From JBAJNN01 sp036881905 (lineage in GTDB: Bacteria > Pseudomonadota > Alphaproteobacteria > Rhizobiales > Im1), in NCBI GenBank assembly GCA_036881905.1, contig JBAJNN010000038.1, positions 1 through 14,647 of the forward strand: DNA of 14,647 nucleotides. Direction: 5' to 3'. The position numbers and the translations under genes were made by a program. Shown here in pieces: positions 7,385-14,647 of this stretch; within the stretch, counting starts at the first letter, position 1; every line of letters starts with the position of its first letter. Below the pieces are notes generated by a model. The model saw only the letters and a list, made by a program, of their open reading frames with translations. It was not told where the DNA came from and did no database searches.

Positions 7385-8737
7385 ATGAAGACAAGAACGC
7401 TGTCGAATCCGAGCAATACGGATTTTCTCTCCTCCGACGCGTTGCGCCGATACCATGCCAATGCGCTCCGCGCTCTTCTGGCCGGTTGCCGGACCCATCC
7501 GGCCTTGGCGGATCGTTTGACCGCGGGGTTGAGCGATCGACTCTTATCCTCGCCGGACATGACCTCCGCGTGGTCTCTCATTCCCGAGGGGCGCTCTTAC
7601 GATCAAAGCGCCTATATTACGGATAAAAGCCTCTGCGGAATCATTCCGGGTAATGCCGATGGCCGGGTCGTCTTTTCGACCACGGGCAGCGCCGGCGCGC
7701 CGAAATTGATCGTAAACGCCTATGAAGAGGTGATGAATAATGCGCAAATCCACGGCAAGGGATATGGCGCGTGTGGGATATGCGCGGATGACATCGCCGT
7801 TATTCTGGGCGAAGTGGGCCGGTTTGCCTTCGGCTACACGGTTATACGCGCCCTTTCCACGACGGGCTGCACCATCGTACCCCTCGCCATGCAGGAATGC
7901 ATCGCGGACAATCTGAACATCATGAACGAATTGCGTGCGAGCGTCTGCGTGACCATGCAGAGCCAGTTGTTTCGCTATCTCGACACGCTTGAGGCTGGTC
8001 TTATCGAAGCTCCCCCGCTGCGCCTCATCATCACCGGCGGGGAGGCGACTTCGCTTAAGGTTGCCGGGCGCCTCAAGGCCATTTTCGGCGAAAACCTCTT
8101 GCTGCGTTCAGTCTTTCAGACCGCGGATGCGGGAACGATCGGCTATCAATGCCCGTGGTGCGAAGAGGGAGAATTTCACCTGCATGAGGAATTGCAGTTT
8201 ACCGAAATCATCGGCGCTGATGGTGGCGCAACAAAGGAGACGGGCCGTCTTCTGGTCACCAATCTTTACCGGCTCCACTCGCCGGTCATTCGCATGGCGA
8301 CCGGCGATCGCGCCCAATGGAGCGGCTCGGATCGGCGTTGCCAATGCGGTCGAACGTCAAGGCGTCTTGTTCTGCGCGGCCGCGACGATCATTTTTACAA
8401 GCTGGGCGGCGAGAAAATAGCCTCTCATAGCTTGATCGAGCTTCTCGATACGCTTGACCTCCCCGTCGATTCCGCCCGTTTGGTCATATCGCGTTCAGAT
8501 GACGGAATGGATGCGTTGTTTCTGGAGGCCAGGCCGGAGCTGGGAGGGCCTGGGTTGCAACGAAAGGTCGAGAAGATTTTCCGCGACGCCGCCGCGCTTC
8601 AGCCGCTGGTCGCGAGACAATGCCTGGCGCCGATCCGCGTCAGAGCGTTTGCCCGCGATGACCCGCATCATCGTGGTTTCGACAAAATCAAGCGCATTGT
8701 CGATCGCAGAAACGAGGTCGCTGGCGAGGCGGAATAA
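7385..8737 (+). CDS. PaaK-like adenylate-forming ligase (ANL superfamily)
   Basis: This 450-residue enzyme is expected to activate a carboxylic acid with ATP to an acyl-AMP, possibly passing it to CoA or directly to an amine. Seen motifs: the phosphate-binding loop FSTTGSAGAPK (97-107), ITGGE (216-220), QTADAGTIGYQCPWC (245-259), the adenine-ribose-binding TGDRA (306-310) and the hinge and lid sequence RGRDDHFYKLGGEKI (331-345). CPWC (256-259) together with CQCG (319-322) could bind a metal, as cysteines do in some PaaK/F390-synthetase-like proteins. The family normally has about 430-450 residues, so it is full length. ATG 7385 lies three bases after the restored stop of the ATP-grasp gene, with AGGAGAG upstream at 7365-7371, and the MATE gene starts two bases after this stop. 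Substrate unknown; phenylacetate metabolism is unlikely because no other paa genes are nearby. Confidence 0.85.
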   Translation: MKTRTLSNPSNTDFLSSDALRRYHANALRALLAGCRTHPALADRLTAGLSDRLLSSPDMTSAWSLIPEGRSYDQSAYITDKSLCGIIPGNADGRVVFSTTGSAGAPKLIVNAYEEVMNNAQIHGKGYGACGICADDIAVILGEVGRFAFGYTVIRALSTTGCTIVPLAMQECIADNLNIMNELRASVCVTMQSQLFRYLDTLEAGLIEAPPLRLIITGGEATSLKVAGRLKAIFGENLLLRSVFQTADAGTIGYQCPWCEEGEFHLHEELQFTEIIGADGGATKETGRLLVTNLYRLHSPVIRMATGDRAQWSGSDRRCQCGRTSRRLVLRGRDDHFYKLGGEKIASHSLIELLDTLDLPVDSARLVISRSDDGMDALFLEARPELGGPGLQRKVEKIFRDAAALQPLVARQCLAPIRVRAFARDDPHHRGFDKIKRIVDRRNEVAGEAE

Positions 8738-8739
8738 CA

Positions 8740-10080
8740 GTGGAACGGGTCTTTCTCAACGCGGCGATCGGTGTCGGCTTTTTTGCGGCGATCGGCTATG
8801 CGGTGGACTACTCTTTTCAACTGGTCGATATGTTCTGGGTGGCCAGAATCGGCGCCGGAGCGCCCACGGCAATTGCCGTGGGTTCGAGTTTGCTGTTTCT
8901 TATTTTATCCTTGAATGAAATTGTCGGCGTCAGTAGCGTCGCCATTTTTTCGCGGCGTTACGGCGCCCATAAATTGCGGGATACGGAAGAGGCCATCGCT
9001 CAAACCTTGGTTCTTAAGCTCCTGTTGGGCATTTTCTCCGCATTATTTTTTATTTTTATCATTTATTGTTTATTACCGTTTTACGGTCTGTCGAAAAAAG
9101 AATATAATTATACAATTAATTATACCAATATCATATGGATTTCCATCGTTCTGGTTCCTGTCTACTCCAGTATGATGACGGCTCTTCGCACCATTGGGGA
9201 AGCATCCCGGACCGCGTTGATATCGCTGGGCGCGCTGATCGTAAACGCCGGTTTCAATCCGCTCTTCATCTTCGGGTTCGGTCCGTTTCCCGCCCTTGGA
9301 ATCGCCGGGGCGGCCTGGGCGACGATTCTGGCGCAGCTTGCGGCCATGACGGGTTGCGGTTTCGCCCTCGCTCACAATCGATCCGGCATAAGGGTATTTC
9401 GTCGCGGCGTTCTGCGGTGGGACAGGACGCTGATACGCGATTTGTTTCTGCTTGGCCTGCCGATCGCCGGCGTTATGTTTCTCTACAACGCGGAACAGGC
9501 TCTGGTGACCAATATCGTCGCTACCTTCCCGGAAAAAATCAGCGATGGCTACGGGATCGGCGCGCGAATAAGCGGGTTTTTGTTTATGACGACTTTCGGC
9601 GTGGCGCTGGGGGTTGCGGTGACGGTCGGCCAATATCTCGCCCGAAACCAAATAGAAATTATCCGCAACGCAATGCAGAGGCTGATGGGCTACGTTGTCG
9701 GCGTGTTGAGCCTGATTGCGCTCATATTGGACTTGAGCGCAACCGCTGTGATGACGGCCTTTACCGCTGAGTCGGAAACCATTGGCTCCGGCGCGGTTTT
9801 TTTGAACTTCATAGGCGTGGCAAACATAGGTCTGGGCGTATTATACTGCTACAATGGCGTCTTTGAAGGCGCCGGTCGTAATGTCCCCCCATTGATCGCC
9901 GCCTGCATTATGTATGTATGTTTTGAATTCCCCGCGCTTTGGTTGGTGTCTTCGCTCCATGGGTTTCGCCTGTGGTCGGTTTGGCTGATCGTCGTGTCGG
10001 CAAGCTGGATAGGCGCGTTTTCGATTCTGTATCTGTATCGTTCCGGTCAATGGTACACTAACCCTTCTCAAGGACGGTGA
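8740..10080 (+). CDS. MATE-family multidrug/metabolite exporter
   Basis: This is a 446-residue membrane protein with about twelve hydrophobic segments in two halves, as in MATE exporters that couple efflux to Na+ or H+. The N-terminal segment with YSFQLVDMFWVARIGAGAPTAIAVGSS-like sequence (about 24-50) is characteristic, with VGVSSVAIFSRRYGA following (62-76). The second half starts near LLGLPIAGVMFLYNAEQ (about 240-258). Start is GTG 8740, two bases after the ligase stop, so translation is probably coupled. Positions 9040-9130 are markedly AT-rich compared with the rest. In this context the likely cargo is the product of the two preceding ligases; that is inference. Confidence 0.9.
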   Translation: MERVFLNAAIGVGFFAAIGYAVDYSFQLVDMFWVARIGAGAPTAIAVGSSLLFLILSLNEIVGVSSVAIFSRRYGAHKLRDTEEAIAQTLVLKLLLGIFSALFFIFIIYCLLPFYGLSKKEYNYTINYTNIIWISIVLVPVYSSMMTALRTIGEASRTALISLGALIVNAGFNPLFIFGFGPFPALGIAGAAWATILAQLAAMTGCGFALAHNRSGIRVFRRGVLRWDRTLIRDLFLLGLPIAGVMFLYNAEQALVTNIVATFPEKISDGYGIGARISGFLFMTTFGVALGVAVTVGQYLARNQIEIIRNAMQRLMGYVVGVLSLIALILDLSATAVMTAFTAESETIGSGAVFLNFIGVANIGLGVLYCYNGVFEGAGRNVPPLIAACIMYVCFEFPALWLVSSLHGFRLWSVWLIVVSASWIGAFSILYLYRSGQWYTNPSQGR

Positions 10081-10103
10081 AGCTGAACTCCGGGCTGGAA
10101 AAT

Positions 10104-10652
10104 ATGGAGAAACCGGGTAAGAGATCGATCGTTTTTGTCGTCGCCGCCGGTGAAAATGGCGTTATCGGCTGCACGGACTCGTCGGGAAAAGCGGGCATGC
10201 CCTGGCGGATGGCCTCGGATTTAAAGCGCTTTCGCAAACTCACCATGGGAAAACCGTTGATCATGGGACGCAAGACCCATGAAGCGATCGGACGCGCCCT
10301 GCCCGGCCGCGACAATATCGTGGTGACGCGCAATCGCGCCTTTAAGGCCGAAGGCGTCTTGGTCGCGAGCAGCCTCGAAGCGGCCCTAATACTTGCCAAC
10401 AAAAAGGCGCATGAGCGCAATGCCGGGGAAATCGCCGTGATCGGCGGGGGAGAAGTTTTTTCCGCTCTGCTCGATCGGGCGCAACGGATTTATCTCTCGC
10501 GCATTCATGCCTTGCCGCGCGGAAATACGCATCTTTTTACCATCGATCCGGCGCAATGGCGCGAGAAATGGCGCGAAAAGCATGAGCCAGGGCCGGGCGA
10601 TGATACCTCGGTTTCCTTTATCGTTCTCGACCGCATCGGCCCGACGCCATGA
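10104..10652 (+). CDS. folA: Dihydrofolate reductase
   Basis: The protein (182 residues) reduces dihydrofolate to tetrahydrofolate with NADPH. Seen: VVAAGENGVIG (12-22), GMPWRMASDLKRF (31-43) with Asp39 matching the catalytic Asp27 of E. coli, PLIMGRKTHEAIGRALPGR (51-69; NADPH-binding MGRKT-x-E-x-IGR-x-LPGR) and IAVIGGGEVF. The loop between GVIG and MPWR is somewhat longer than in E. coli. The frame is open from GTG 10077, overlapping the MATE stop; ATG 10104 gives the usual length and is preferred, but the earlier start would mean direct coupling. Its tie to an exporter and ligases is unusual, since folA often neighbours thyA. It could be the normal housekeeping copy or a protection copy. 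Confidence 0.95.
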   Translation: MEKPGKRSIVFVVAAGENGVIGCTDSSGKAGMPWRMASDLKRFRKLTMGKPLIMGRKTHEAIGRALPGRDNIVVTRNRAFKAEGVLVASSLEAALILANKKAHERNAGEIAVIGGGEVFSALLDRAQRIYLSRIHALPRGNTHLFTIDPAQWREKWREKHEPGPGDDTSVSFIVLDRIGPTP

Positions 10653-10713
10653 AGTCCGGCGAAAGTGAAGAAACTGACGGGGCCATACCCTGGCTTTGAG
10701 CGATCTTTTACTT

Positions 10714-10719
10714 TACAAT
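10714..10719 (+). promoter_or_regulatory. Possible -10 box for leaderless dapF transcript
   Basis: TACAAT (five of six consensus bases) ends seven bases before the preferred dapF ATG. A start of transcription about 6-7 bases further would coincide with the ATG and give a leaderless message. No good ribosome site precedes the ATG, which fits. The -35 region is weak (TTGAGC lies too close). Confidence 0.35.
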
Positions 10720-10725
10720 GGGTTT

Positions 10726-11625
10726 ATGGGACAGCCAATAACCATACGGTTTCGCAAGATGAACGGCCTCGGCAATGATTTCGTCATTCTCGACGCCCGT
10801 AAGCACCCTGTTGCGGTGTATCCGGCCATGGTGCGGGCAATTGCCGATCGTGAAGACGGCATCGGCTGCGATCAGCTGGTGCGCCTGGAACCGGGGCATG
10901 GGGCCGGAATGGATATTTTTATGCGCATCTGGAATCGCGATGGCGGCGAGGTTGCCGCCTGCGGCAACGCCACGCGCTGTGTCGCCGGCCTCGTGATACG
11001 GGAGACTGGAAAGGCGCAGGCGATTGTGGGTACAAAGGCCGGGCGATTGCTCTGCACGGCGTCCGGCCCCGACCGGGTTACGGTCGATATGGGCCGAGCG
11101 CGTTTCGACTGGCGCGAGATTCCGCTTACCCGACCCGTTGCCGATACCAGCGAAATTGTGCTCGGTCTCGACCCTGCCGACGCGCCGGCGCTCTTCGGTC
11201 CAAGCGTCGTCAATATCGGCAATCCACATTGTATTTTCTGGGTGGAAGACGTCAAAACCTTCGATTTGGCGGAAATTGGCCCGGTTCTCGAGCATCACCC
11301 GATCTTTCCCGAAGGCGCCAATATTTCGCTGGCCACGGTGATCGATAGCGAATATATCGTGGCCAGAGTTTGGGAACGCGGCGCCGGGCTGACGCGGGCC
11401 TGCGGCACAGCGGCCTGCGCGATTGCCGCGGCCGCAGCGCGTAAAGGTCTGGCTTCGCGCGGCGCGCGCGTCGCCCTGCCCGGGGGAGAGCTTGATATTG
11501 GCTGGCGCGAAAGCGACGATCATATTCTGATGACCGGGGCTTTCGCGCATGATCATGATGGAATCTTGCCGCCACAATTGCTCGAACCGGCGACATCTCA
11601 TGCTTTGACACCGGCGACGCCATGA
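10726..11625 (+). CDS. dapF: Diaminopimelate epimerase
   Basis: DapF interconverts LL- and meso-diaminopimelate, the last step before lysine and a peptidoglycan building block; it is cytosolic and cofactor-free. The 299-residue protein shows KMNGLGNDFVILD (11-23), the first catalytic cysteine in ACGNATRC (Cys79) and the second in ACGTAAC (Cys226), plus GNPHCIFWV (165-173). The frame is open from TTG 10696, but ATG 10726 gives the usual N-terminus. It ends in an ATGA overlap with mtaB, so translation is probably coupled. Confidence 0.97.
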   Translation: MGQPITIRFRKMNGLGNDFVILDARKHPVAVYPAMVRAIADREDGIGCDQLVRLEPGHGAGMDIFMRIWNRDGGEVAACGNATRCVAGLVIRETGKAQAIVGTKAGRLLCTASGPDRVTVDMGRARFDWREIPLTRPVADTSEIVLGLDPADAPALFGPSVVNIGNPHCIFWVEDVKTFDLAEIGPVLEHHPIFPEGANISLATVIDSEYIVARVWERGAGLTRACGTAACAIAAAAARKGLASRGARVALPGGELDIGWRESDDHILMTGAFAHDHDGILPPQLLEPATSHALTPATP

Positions 11626-12887
11626 CCGTCAACATCGTCACATTGGGGTGCAGACTCAATATTCACGAATCGGAAGTGATCCGCGCCCGCGCGCGCGAAG
11701 CCGGTCTTAAAAACGCGATTATCGTCAACAGCTGCGCCGTCACCGCCGAGGCCAAACGCCAGGCGCGACAGACCGTCCGCCGCGCCAGGCGCGACCACCC
11801 CGATGCGCGGATCATCGTGACCGGCTGCGCCGCCCAAATCGATCCTGAAAGCTTTGCTGAAATGGCCGAGGTCGATTGCGTGCTCGGCAATGAGGAAAAA
11901 CTCCATACCGCCTCCTATGCCGTGTCGCCCGTCGATTTCGGCCTCTCGAATCGGGACAAGATTCGCGTCAACGACATCATGCGGGTGCGCGAAAACGTCC
12001 CGCATATGATCGACGGCTTCAACGATCATACTCGCGCTTTCGTGCAGATTCAGAATGGCTGCGATCATCGCTGTACATTCTGCATTATTCCTTTCGGGCG
12101 CGGCAATTCGCGCTCGGTTGCGGCTGGCGCGGCGGTCGAGCAGATTCGCCGTCTGGTCGCGAGGGGTTATCGCGAAGTGGTGCTGACCGGCGTCGATATA
12201 ACGGCTTACGGTCTCGACCTGCCGGGCGAATCGAGGCTCGGTACGCTGGTGAGGCGGATTCTCAAACTGGTTCCCGAGCTTGAACGGCTGAGATTGTCCT
12301 CGATCGATTCCATCGAAGTCGATGAAGAGCTGATGACCGCCATTGCCGAAGAGCCGCGTCTGATGCCGCATTTTCATCTCTCGCTTCAGTCCGGCGACAA
12401 TATGATCCTCAAGCGCATGAAACGGCGTCATTTGCGCGATCACGCCATCGCCTTTTGCCGTGACGTCCGTAAGCTCAGGCCGGATGCCGTGTTCGGGGCC
12501 GATCTGATTGCCGGCTTTCCGACCGAAACCGACGCCATGTTCGACAATACGCTGCGGATTGTCGAGGAATGCGGACTGACCTTCCTGCATGTTTTTCCCT
12601 TCTCCGCGCAACCCGGCGCCCCGGCGGCGCGCATGCCGCAAGTCTCCGGTCACGTGATCAAGGATCGGGCGCGACGCTTACGCGAGGCCGCAAGCCGACG
12701 GCTTGCCGATTACCTTGCAAGCCAGATCGGCGCCCGTCATGCGGTTTTGCTGGAAACCTCCACCATGGGGCGTACGCCGCATTACGCGCCGGTCCGCTTT
12801 GCAACGCCGCGGGAGCCGGGCGCAATCGTGCAAACGGATATAACAGCGGCCGGTGATTTGTCTCTCAAAGGCTGTGCGGCGGCATGA
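11622..12887 (+). CDS. mtaB: tRNA t6A37 methylthiotransferase MtaB
   Basis: This radical-SAM enzyme adds a methylthio group to t6A at position 37 of tRNAs that read ANN codons. Seen: the N-terminal UPF0004 cluster cysteines Cys10 (TLGCRLN), Cys38 (NSCAVT) and Cys69 (TGCAAQ), the radical-SAM CxxxCxxC at 147-154 (CDHRCTFC), and a C-terminal TRAM-like stretch (ETSTMGRTPHYAPVRF). At 421 residues it has family length. The short GCRLN form together with the NGCDHRCTFCIIPFGRG sequence distinguishes MtaB from MiaB and RimO. Start ATG overlaps the dapF stop, and its own stop overlaps the ftsY start. Confidence 0.93.
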   Translation: MTVNIVTLGCRLNIHESEVIRARAREAGLKNAIIVNSCAVTAEAKRQARQTVRRARRDHPDARIIVTGCAAQIDPESFAEMAEVDCVLGNEEKLHTASYAVSPVDFGLSNRDKIRVNDIMRVRENVPHMIDGFNDHTRAFVQIQNGCDHRCTFCIIPFGRGNSRSVAAGAAVEQIRRLVARGYREVVLTGVDITAYGLDLPGESRLGTLVRRILKLVPELERLRLSSIDSIEVDEELMTAIAEEPRLMPHFHLSLQSGDNMILKRMKRRHLRDHAIAFCRDVRKLRPDAVFGADLIAGFPTETDAMFDNTLRIVEECGLTFLHVFPFSAQPGAPAARMPQVSGHVIKDRARRLREAASRRLADYLASQIGARHAVLLETSTMGRTPHYAPVRFATPREPGAIVQTDITAAGDLSLKGCAAA

Positions 12888-13894
12888 GCATCTTGAGACG
12901 TAAGCGTGACCGGCCTGCCCGGTCCGAACTGCCCGCCGGGCTGGAAACGGCTGGTGAAGAGGCGGTCTCCCAGTCGGATACGGGCTGGTTCCGGCGGTTA
13001 AGACAGGGCTTGGCCAAATCCTCTCAAGCGCTTGGGGACGGTATCGGCGATCTTGTGGCCAGGCGCAAACTCGATGAGGAGACGCTTCAGGAGTTGGAGG
13101 ATATTCTGATTCAGGCCGATTTGGGCATCGAGACCGCAAGCCGCATAACCACACAACTCGCAACCAGGCGCTATGACAAACACATCGGGCCCGATGAAGT
13201 CAAAGCCATACTCGCCGACGAGATTGCCCGTAAGCTGGCGCCGCTTGCGACGCCGCTCGCCATCGATACGACGCGCAAACCCTTCGTTATTCTTGGCATT
13301 GGTGTCAACGGTTCGGGTAAAACCACCACCATCGGCAAGCTGGCCGCAAGGTTTACGCGAGGGGGCCATTCGGTCATGCTGGCCGCCGGAGATACGTTCC
13401 GCGCCGCGGCGGTCGAACAACTTGAAATATGGGGCGAACGCATTGGTATTCCGGTGATCACGGGCAAGAGCGGAGCCGATGCTTCAGGATTGGCCTTCGA
13501 TGCCTTGAAGCGGGCGCGCGAGGCCGAAACGGACATACTCATAATAGACACCGCCGGACGGTTGCAAAATAAAGCCGAGCTGATGGCGCAGCTCGGTAAG
13601 ATCGTCCATGTTCTGGGCAAACAGGACACCGGCGCGCCGCACAGCGTGCTTCTCGTGCTCGACGCCACCACCGGACAGAACACCTTGAATCAGGTCGAAA
13701 CATTCAACAAGACCGCCAAAGTGACCGGGCTGGTCATGACCAAACTCGACGGCACCGCGCGGGGGGGAATTCTGGTGGCCGTGGCCGAGCGTTTCGCTGT
13801 GCCGATCCACTTCATCGGGGCCGGCGAGGGGGTGGACGATCTGCAACCGTTTGAGGCCGAAGCGTTCGCCCGCGCCATGGCCAGCATCGAGTAA
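12884..13894 (+). CDS. ftsY: Signal recognition particle receptor FtsY
   Basis: FtsY docks SRP-ribosome complexes to the inner membrane and SecYEG by GTP-dependent pairing with Ffh. The 336-residue protein has a basic, then acidic N-terminal A region (1-35), a helical N domain (about 36-130) and the GTPase NG domain: G1 GVNGSGKTTT (140-149), DTFRAAAVEQL (170-180), DTAGRLQN (222-229), TKLDGTARGG (286-295) and GAGEGVDDLQPF (312-323). The A domain is short compared with E. coli, as in other alphaproteobacteria. ATG overlaps the mtaB stop; dapF, mtaB and ftsY look like one operon. Confidence 0.98.
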   Translation: MSILRRKRDRPARSELPAGLETAGEEAVSQSDTGWFRRLRQGLAKSSQALGDGIGDLVARRKLDEETLQELEDILIQADLGIETASRITTQLATRRYDKHIGPDEVKAILADEIARKLAPLATPLAIDTTRKPFVILGIGVNGSGKTTTIGKLAARFTRGGHSVMLAAGDTFRAAAVEQLEIWGERIGIPVITGKSGADASGLAFDALKRAREAETDILIIDTAGRLQNKAELMAQLGKIVHVLGKQDTGAPHSVLLVLDATTGQNTLNQVETFNKTAKVTGLVMTKLDGTARGGILVAVAERFAVPIHFIGAGEGVDDLQPFEAEAFARAMASIE

Positions 13895-14049
13895 GGATCG
13901 GCCGCCCGCGAGACTTATCCTCGAACCTGGCCCTCCGGCGGTCTGTTTCCGATGCAAGCGGGGTCGGTCGTCGTTATATCGATTGCTTTGGTTACCCTAA
14001 CAATCATCAAAAATACTTACCCCATAAGCAGCGCGCATGTAGTGGAGCG
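13895..14049. other. Intergenic segment after ftsY
   Basis: No gene is supported here. A plus-strand frame opens at 13952 and runs through to 14203, but its protein resembles nothing and covers the brnT remnant in the wrong frame. GGCCGCCCGCGAG and CTCCGGCGGTC near 13900-13945 are GC-rich but do not form a clear terminator with a T-run. Confidence 0.4.
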
Positions 14050-14308
14050 CCGAAATTATTACAAAAAAAGCAAGATGAACCTAAGCGGCTTGCTCATCTC
14101 GACAAACACGGCATCGATTTCGCCAACGTTGACGAGGCGTTTTTCCTCAACGCCTTTGTTCGTCTCGCAAAATTTGGGCGGTTTCAAGCGATCGGCCGTT
14201 TGAGGGATAAAACTGTCTTGGGTTATCTTCGCCAGGCCAGGCGCTAAAGGAGTTTCCATAATTTCCACGCATCCGGCCGGAAAGGACGAAAGGAAACTGT
14301 TGCAATGA
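14050..14308 (+). pseudogene. brnT: BrnT-family toxin remnant, frameshifted
   Basis: BrnT is a small ribonuclease toxin neutralised by BrnA. Reading from 14074 gives DEPKRLAHLDKHGIDFANVD, then EAFFLNAFVRLAKFGRFQAI and GRLRDKTVL. After the GGG run at 14220-14222 the frame must move on by one base to give VIFARPGAKGVSIISTHPAG then KDERKLLQ and a stop at 14306-14308. Both parts match the usual BrnT pattern (KHGIDF, then a strand ending IIS-x-x-PA-x-x-ERK). One extra G therefore appears to break the gene. Upstream of 14074 no start codon is found in this frame, and the usual N-terminal tryptophan of EWDE is not seen, so the N-terminus is also damaged. The stop overlaps the brnA ATG as in working BrnT/BrnA pairs. 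Confidence 0.65.
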
Positions 14309-14580
14309 TGAAAAACAAAACCGTCAAAGGCGGATTCAAATCCGGTCACGGCTACCGCCGGCAAAACTGGAATGAGGTTTCGGATAACCCCGGATGGGAC
14401 GAATCCAGTTTCAAGTTGGCCAAGCCGTTTCGCGACGTTTTTCCCGAGATCGCGGCCAAGATGGAGAAGAAACTTGGTGGGCGGCCGAAAAAGGAAAATC
14501 CAAAACAGGCTGTCCCCAAGACTTTAGACGAAGGCGCATTCCTCCAGCAACATAGTAGAAAATATGTTTATTTCCGGTAG
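14305..14580 (+). CDS. brnA: BrnA-like antitoxin, C-terminally altered
   Basis: The 91-residue product begins with a Lys/Gly-rich stretch, then NWNEVSDNPGWDESSFKLAK (21-40), PFRDVFPEIAAKMEKK (41-56) and GGRPKKENPKQAV (58-70). These are the typical middle parts of BrnA-type antitoxins, which bind toxin and DNA. The usual following strand and ribbon-helix-helix end (FR-x-x-GPGWQ-x-RIN-x-ALR) is absent: after LDEGAF the sequence is unrelated and stops. DNA binding may therefore be lost. ATG 14305 overlaps the brnT stop (ATGA). Confidence 0.65.
   Translation: MMKNKTVKGGFKSGHGYRRQNWNEVSDNPGWDESSFKLAKPFRDVFPEIAAKMEKKLGGRPKKENPKQAVPKTLDEGAFLQQHSRKYVYFR
14549..14568. repeat. Short inverted repeat at the brnA break
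   Basis: AACATA (14549-14554) and TATGTT (14563-14568) form a perfect 6-bp inverted repeat around an 8-base A-rich centre. It sits where brnA homology has ended and next to the stop of the minus-strand gene. It could be part of a shared terminator or a rearrangement scar; it is too short to be sure. Confidence 0.3.
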
Positions 14581-14647
14581 TCGATGTTTCGGTGCTTGCC
14601 GGCAGCCTCCAGTTCGGCTTTTTGCCGTTCGTCAAATGTTGGAACGA
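14568..14647 (-). CDS. C-terminal end of an unidentified protein (partial)
   Basis: The minus strand reads VPTFDERQKAELEAAGKHRN then IDYRK and a TAA stop at 14568-14570; the start lies beyond the window. The charged helical sequence is protein-like. The TFDERQKAELEA stretch recalls the N-terminal part of small BrnA/DUF4415-type antitoxins, but the short visible part does not allow a name. It is convergent with brnA. Confidence 0.35.
   Translation of the reverse strand, partial: VPTFDERQKAELEAAGKHRNIDYRK

Noticed and set aside
10708..11601. Long minus-strand frame of 297 residues, and a 351-residue one at 11598-12653
   Set aside because: Both are antisense shadows of dapF and mtaB, produced by GC-rich codon use.
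13952..14203. Plus-strand frame starting MQAGSVVVISIALVTLTIIK
   Set aside because: Hydrophobic start looked like a small membrane protein, but it covers the brnT remnant in another frame and has no ribosome site.
1..14647. CRISPR array, rRNA, tRNA or insertion sequence
   Set aside because: No regularly spaced repeats, no recognisable RNA-gene stretches and no transposase were seen.

Overview
The window looks like chromosome of an alphaproteobacterium. It has a long FtsZ with a disordered linker, a dapF-mtaB-ftsY housekeeping run, a 56-residue L33 protein of the alphaproteobacterial kind, and TTGACA-type promoters. This assignment comes from reading protein and promoter character only; no database was searched.

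Layout. Positions 177-3091 (minus strand) carry ftsZ and, upstream of it, miaA. A drug/metabolite (EamA-type) transporter is divergent from miaA (3166-4095, plus). Positions 4092-5428 (minus) hold a small restriction-modification cassette: an N6-adenine methyltransferase whose last codons overlap a short putative restriction-endonuclease gene that is split by a frameshift. A small rpmG gene (5520-5690, minus) follows. From 5866 a good sigma-70-type promoter fires rightwards into an unusual set of tightly packed genes: a circularly permuted ATP-grasp ligase (with an apparent frameshift near its C-terminus), a PaaK-like adenylate-forming ligase, a MATE exporter and a dihydrofolate reductase. Then come dapF, mtaB and ftsY (10726-13894), joined by ATGA overlaps. 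The right end (about 14050-14647) is a decayed BrnT/BrnA toxin-antitoxin locus plus the tail of a minus-strand gene that runs off the edge.

The most interesting part is the ATP-grasp / adenylating ligase / MATE set (5922-10080). Two unrelated ATP-dependent carboxylate-activating enzymes next to an exporter suggest a small non-ribosomal amide- or peptide-like metabolite that is made and pumped out. The partially overlapping folA may be ordinary housekeeping or a self-protection copy. Its product is unknown.

Single-base frameshifts are found in three accessory genes (endonuclease, ATP-grasp ligase, brnT), while the housekeeping genes are all open. This could reflect gene decay or read errors, and it needs a check of the raw reads before function is claimed.
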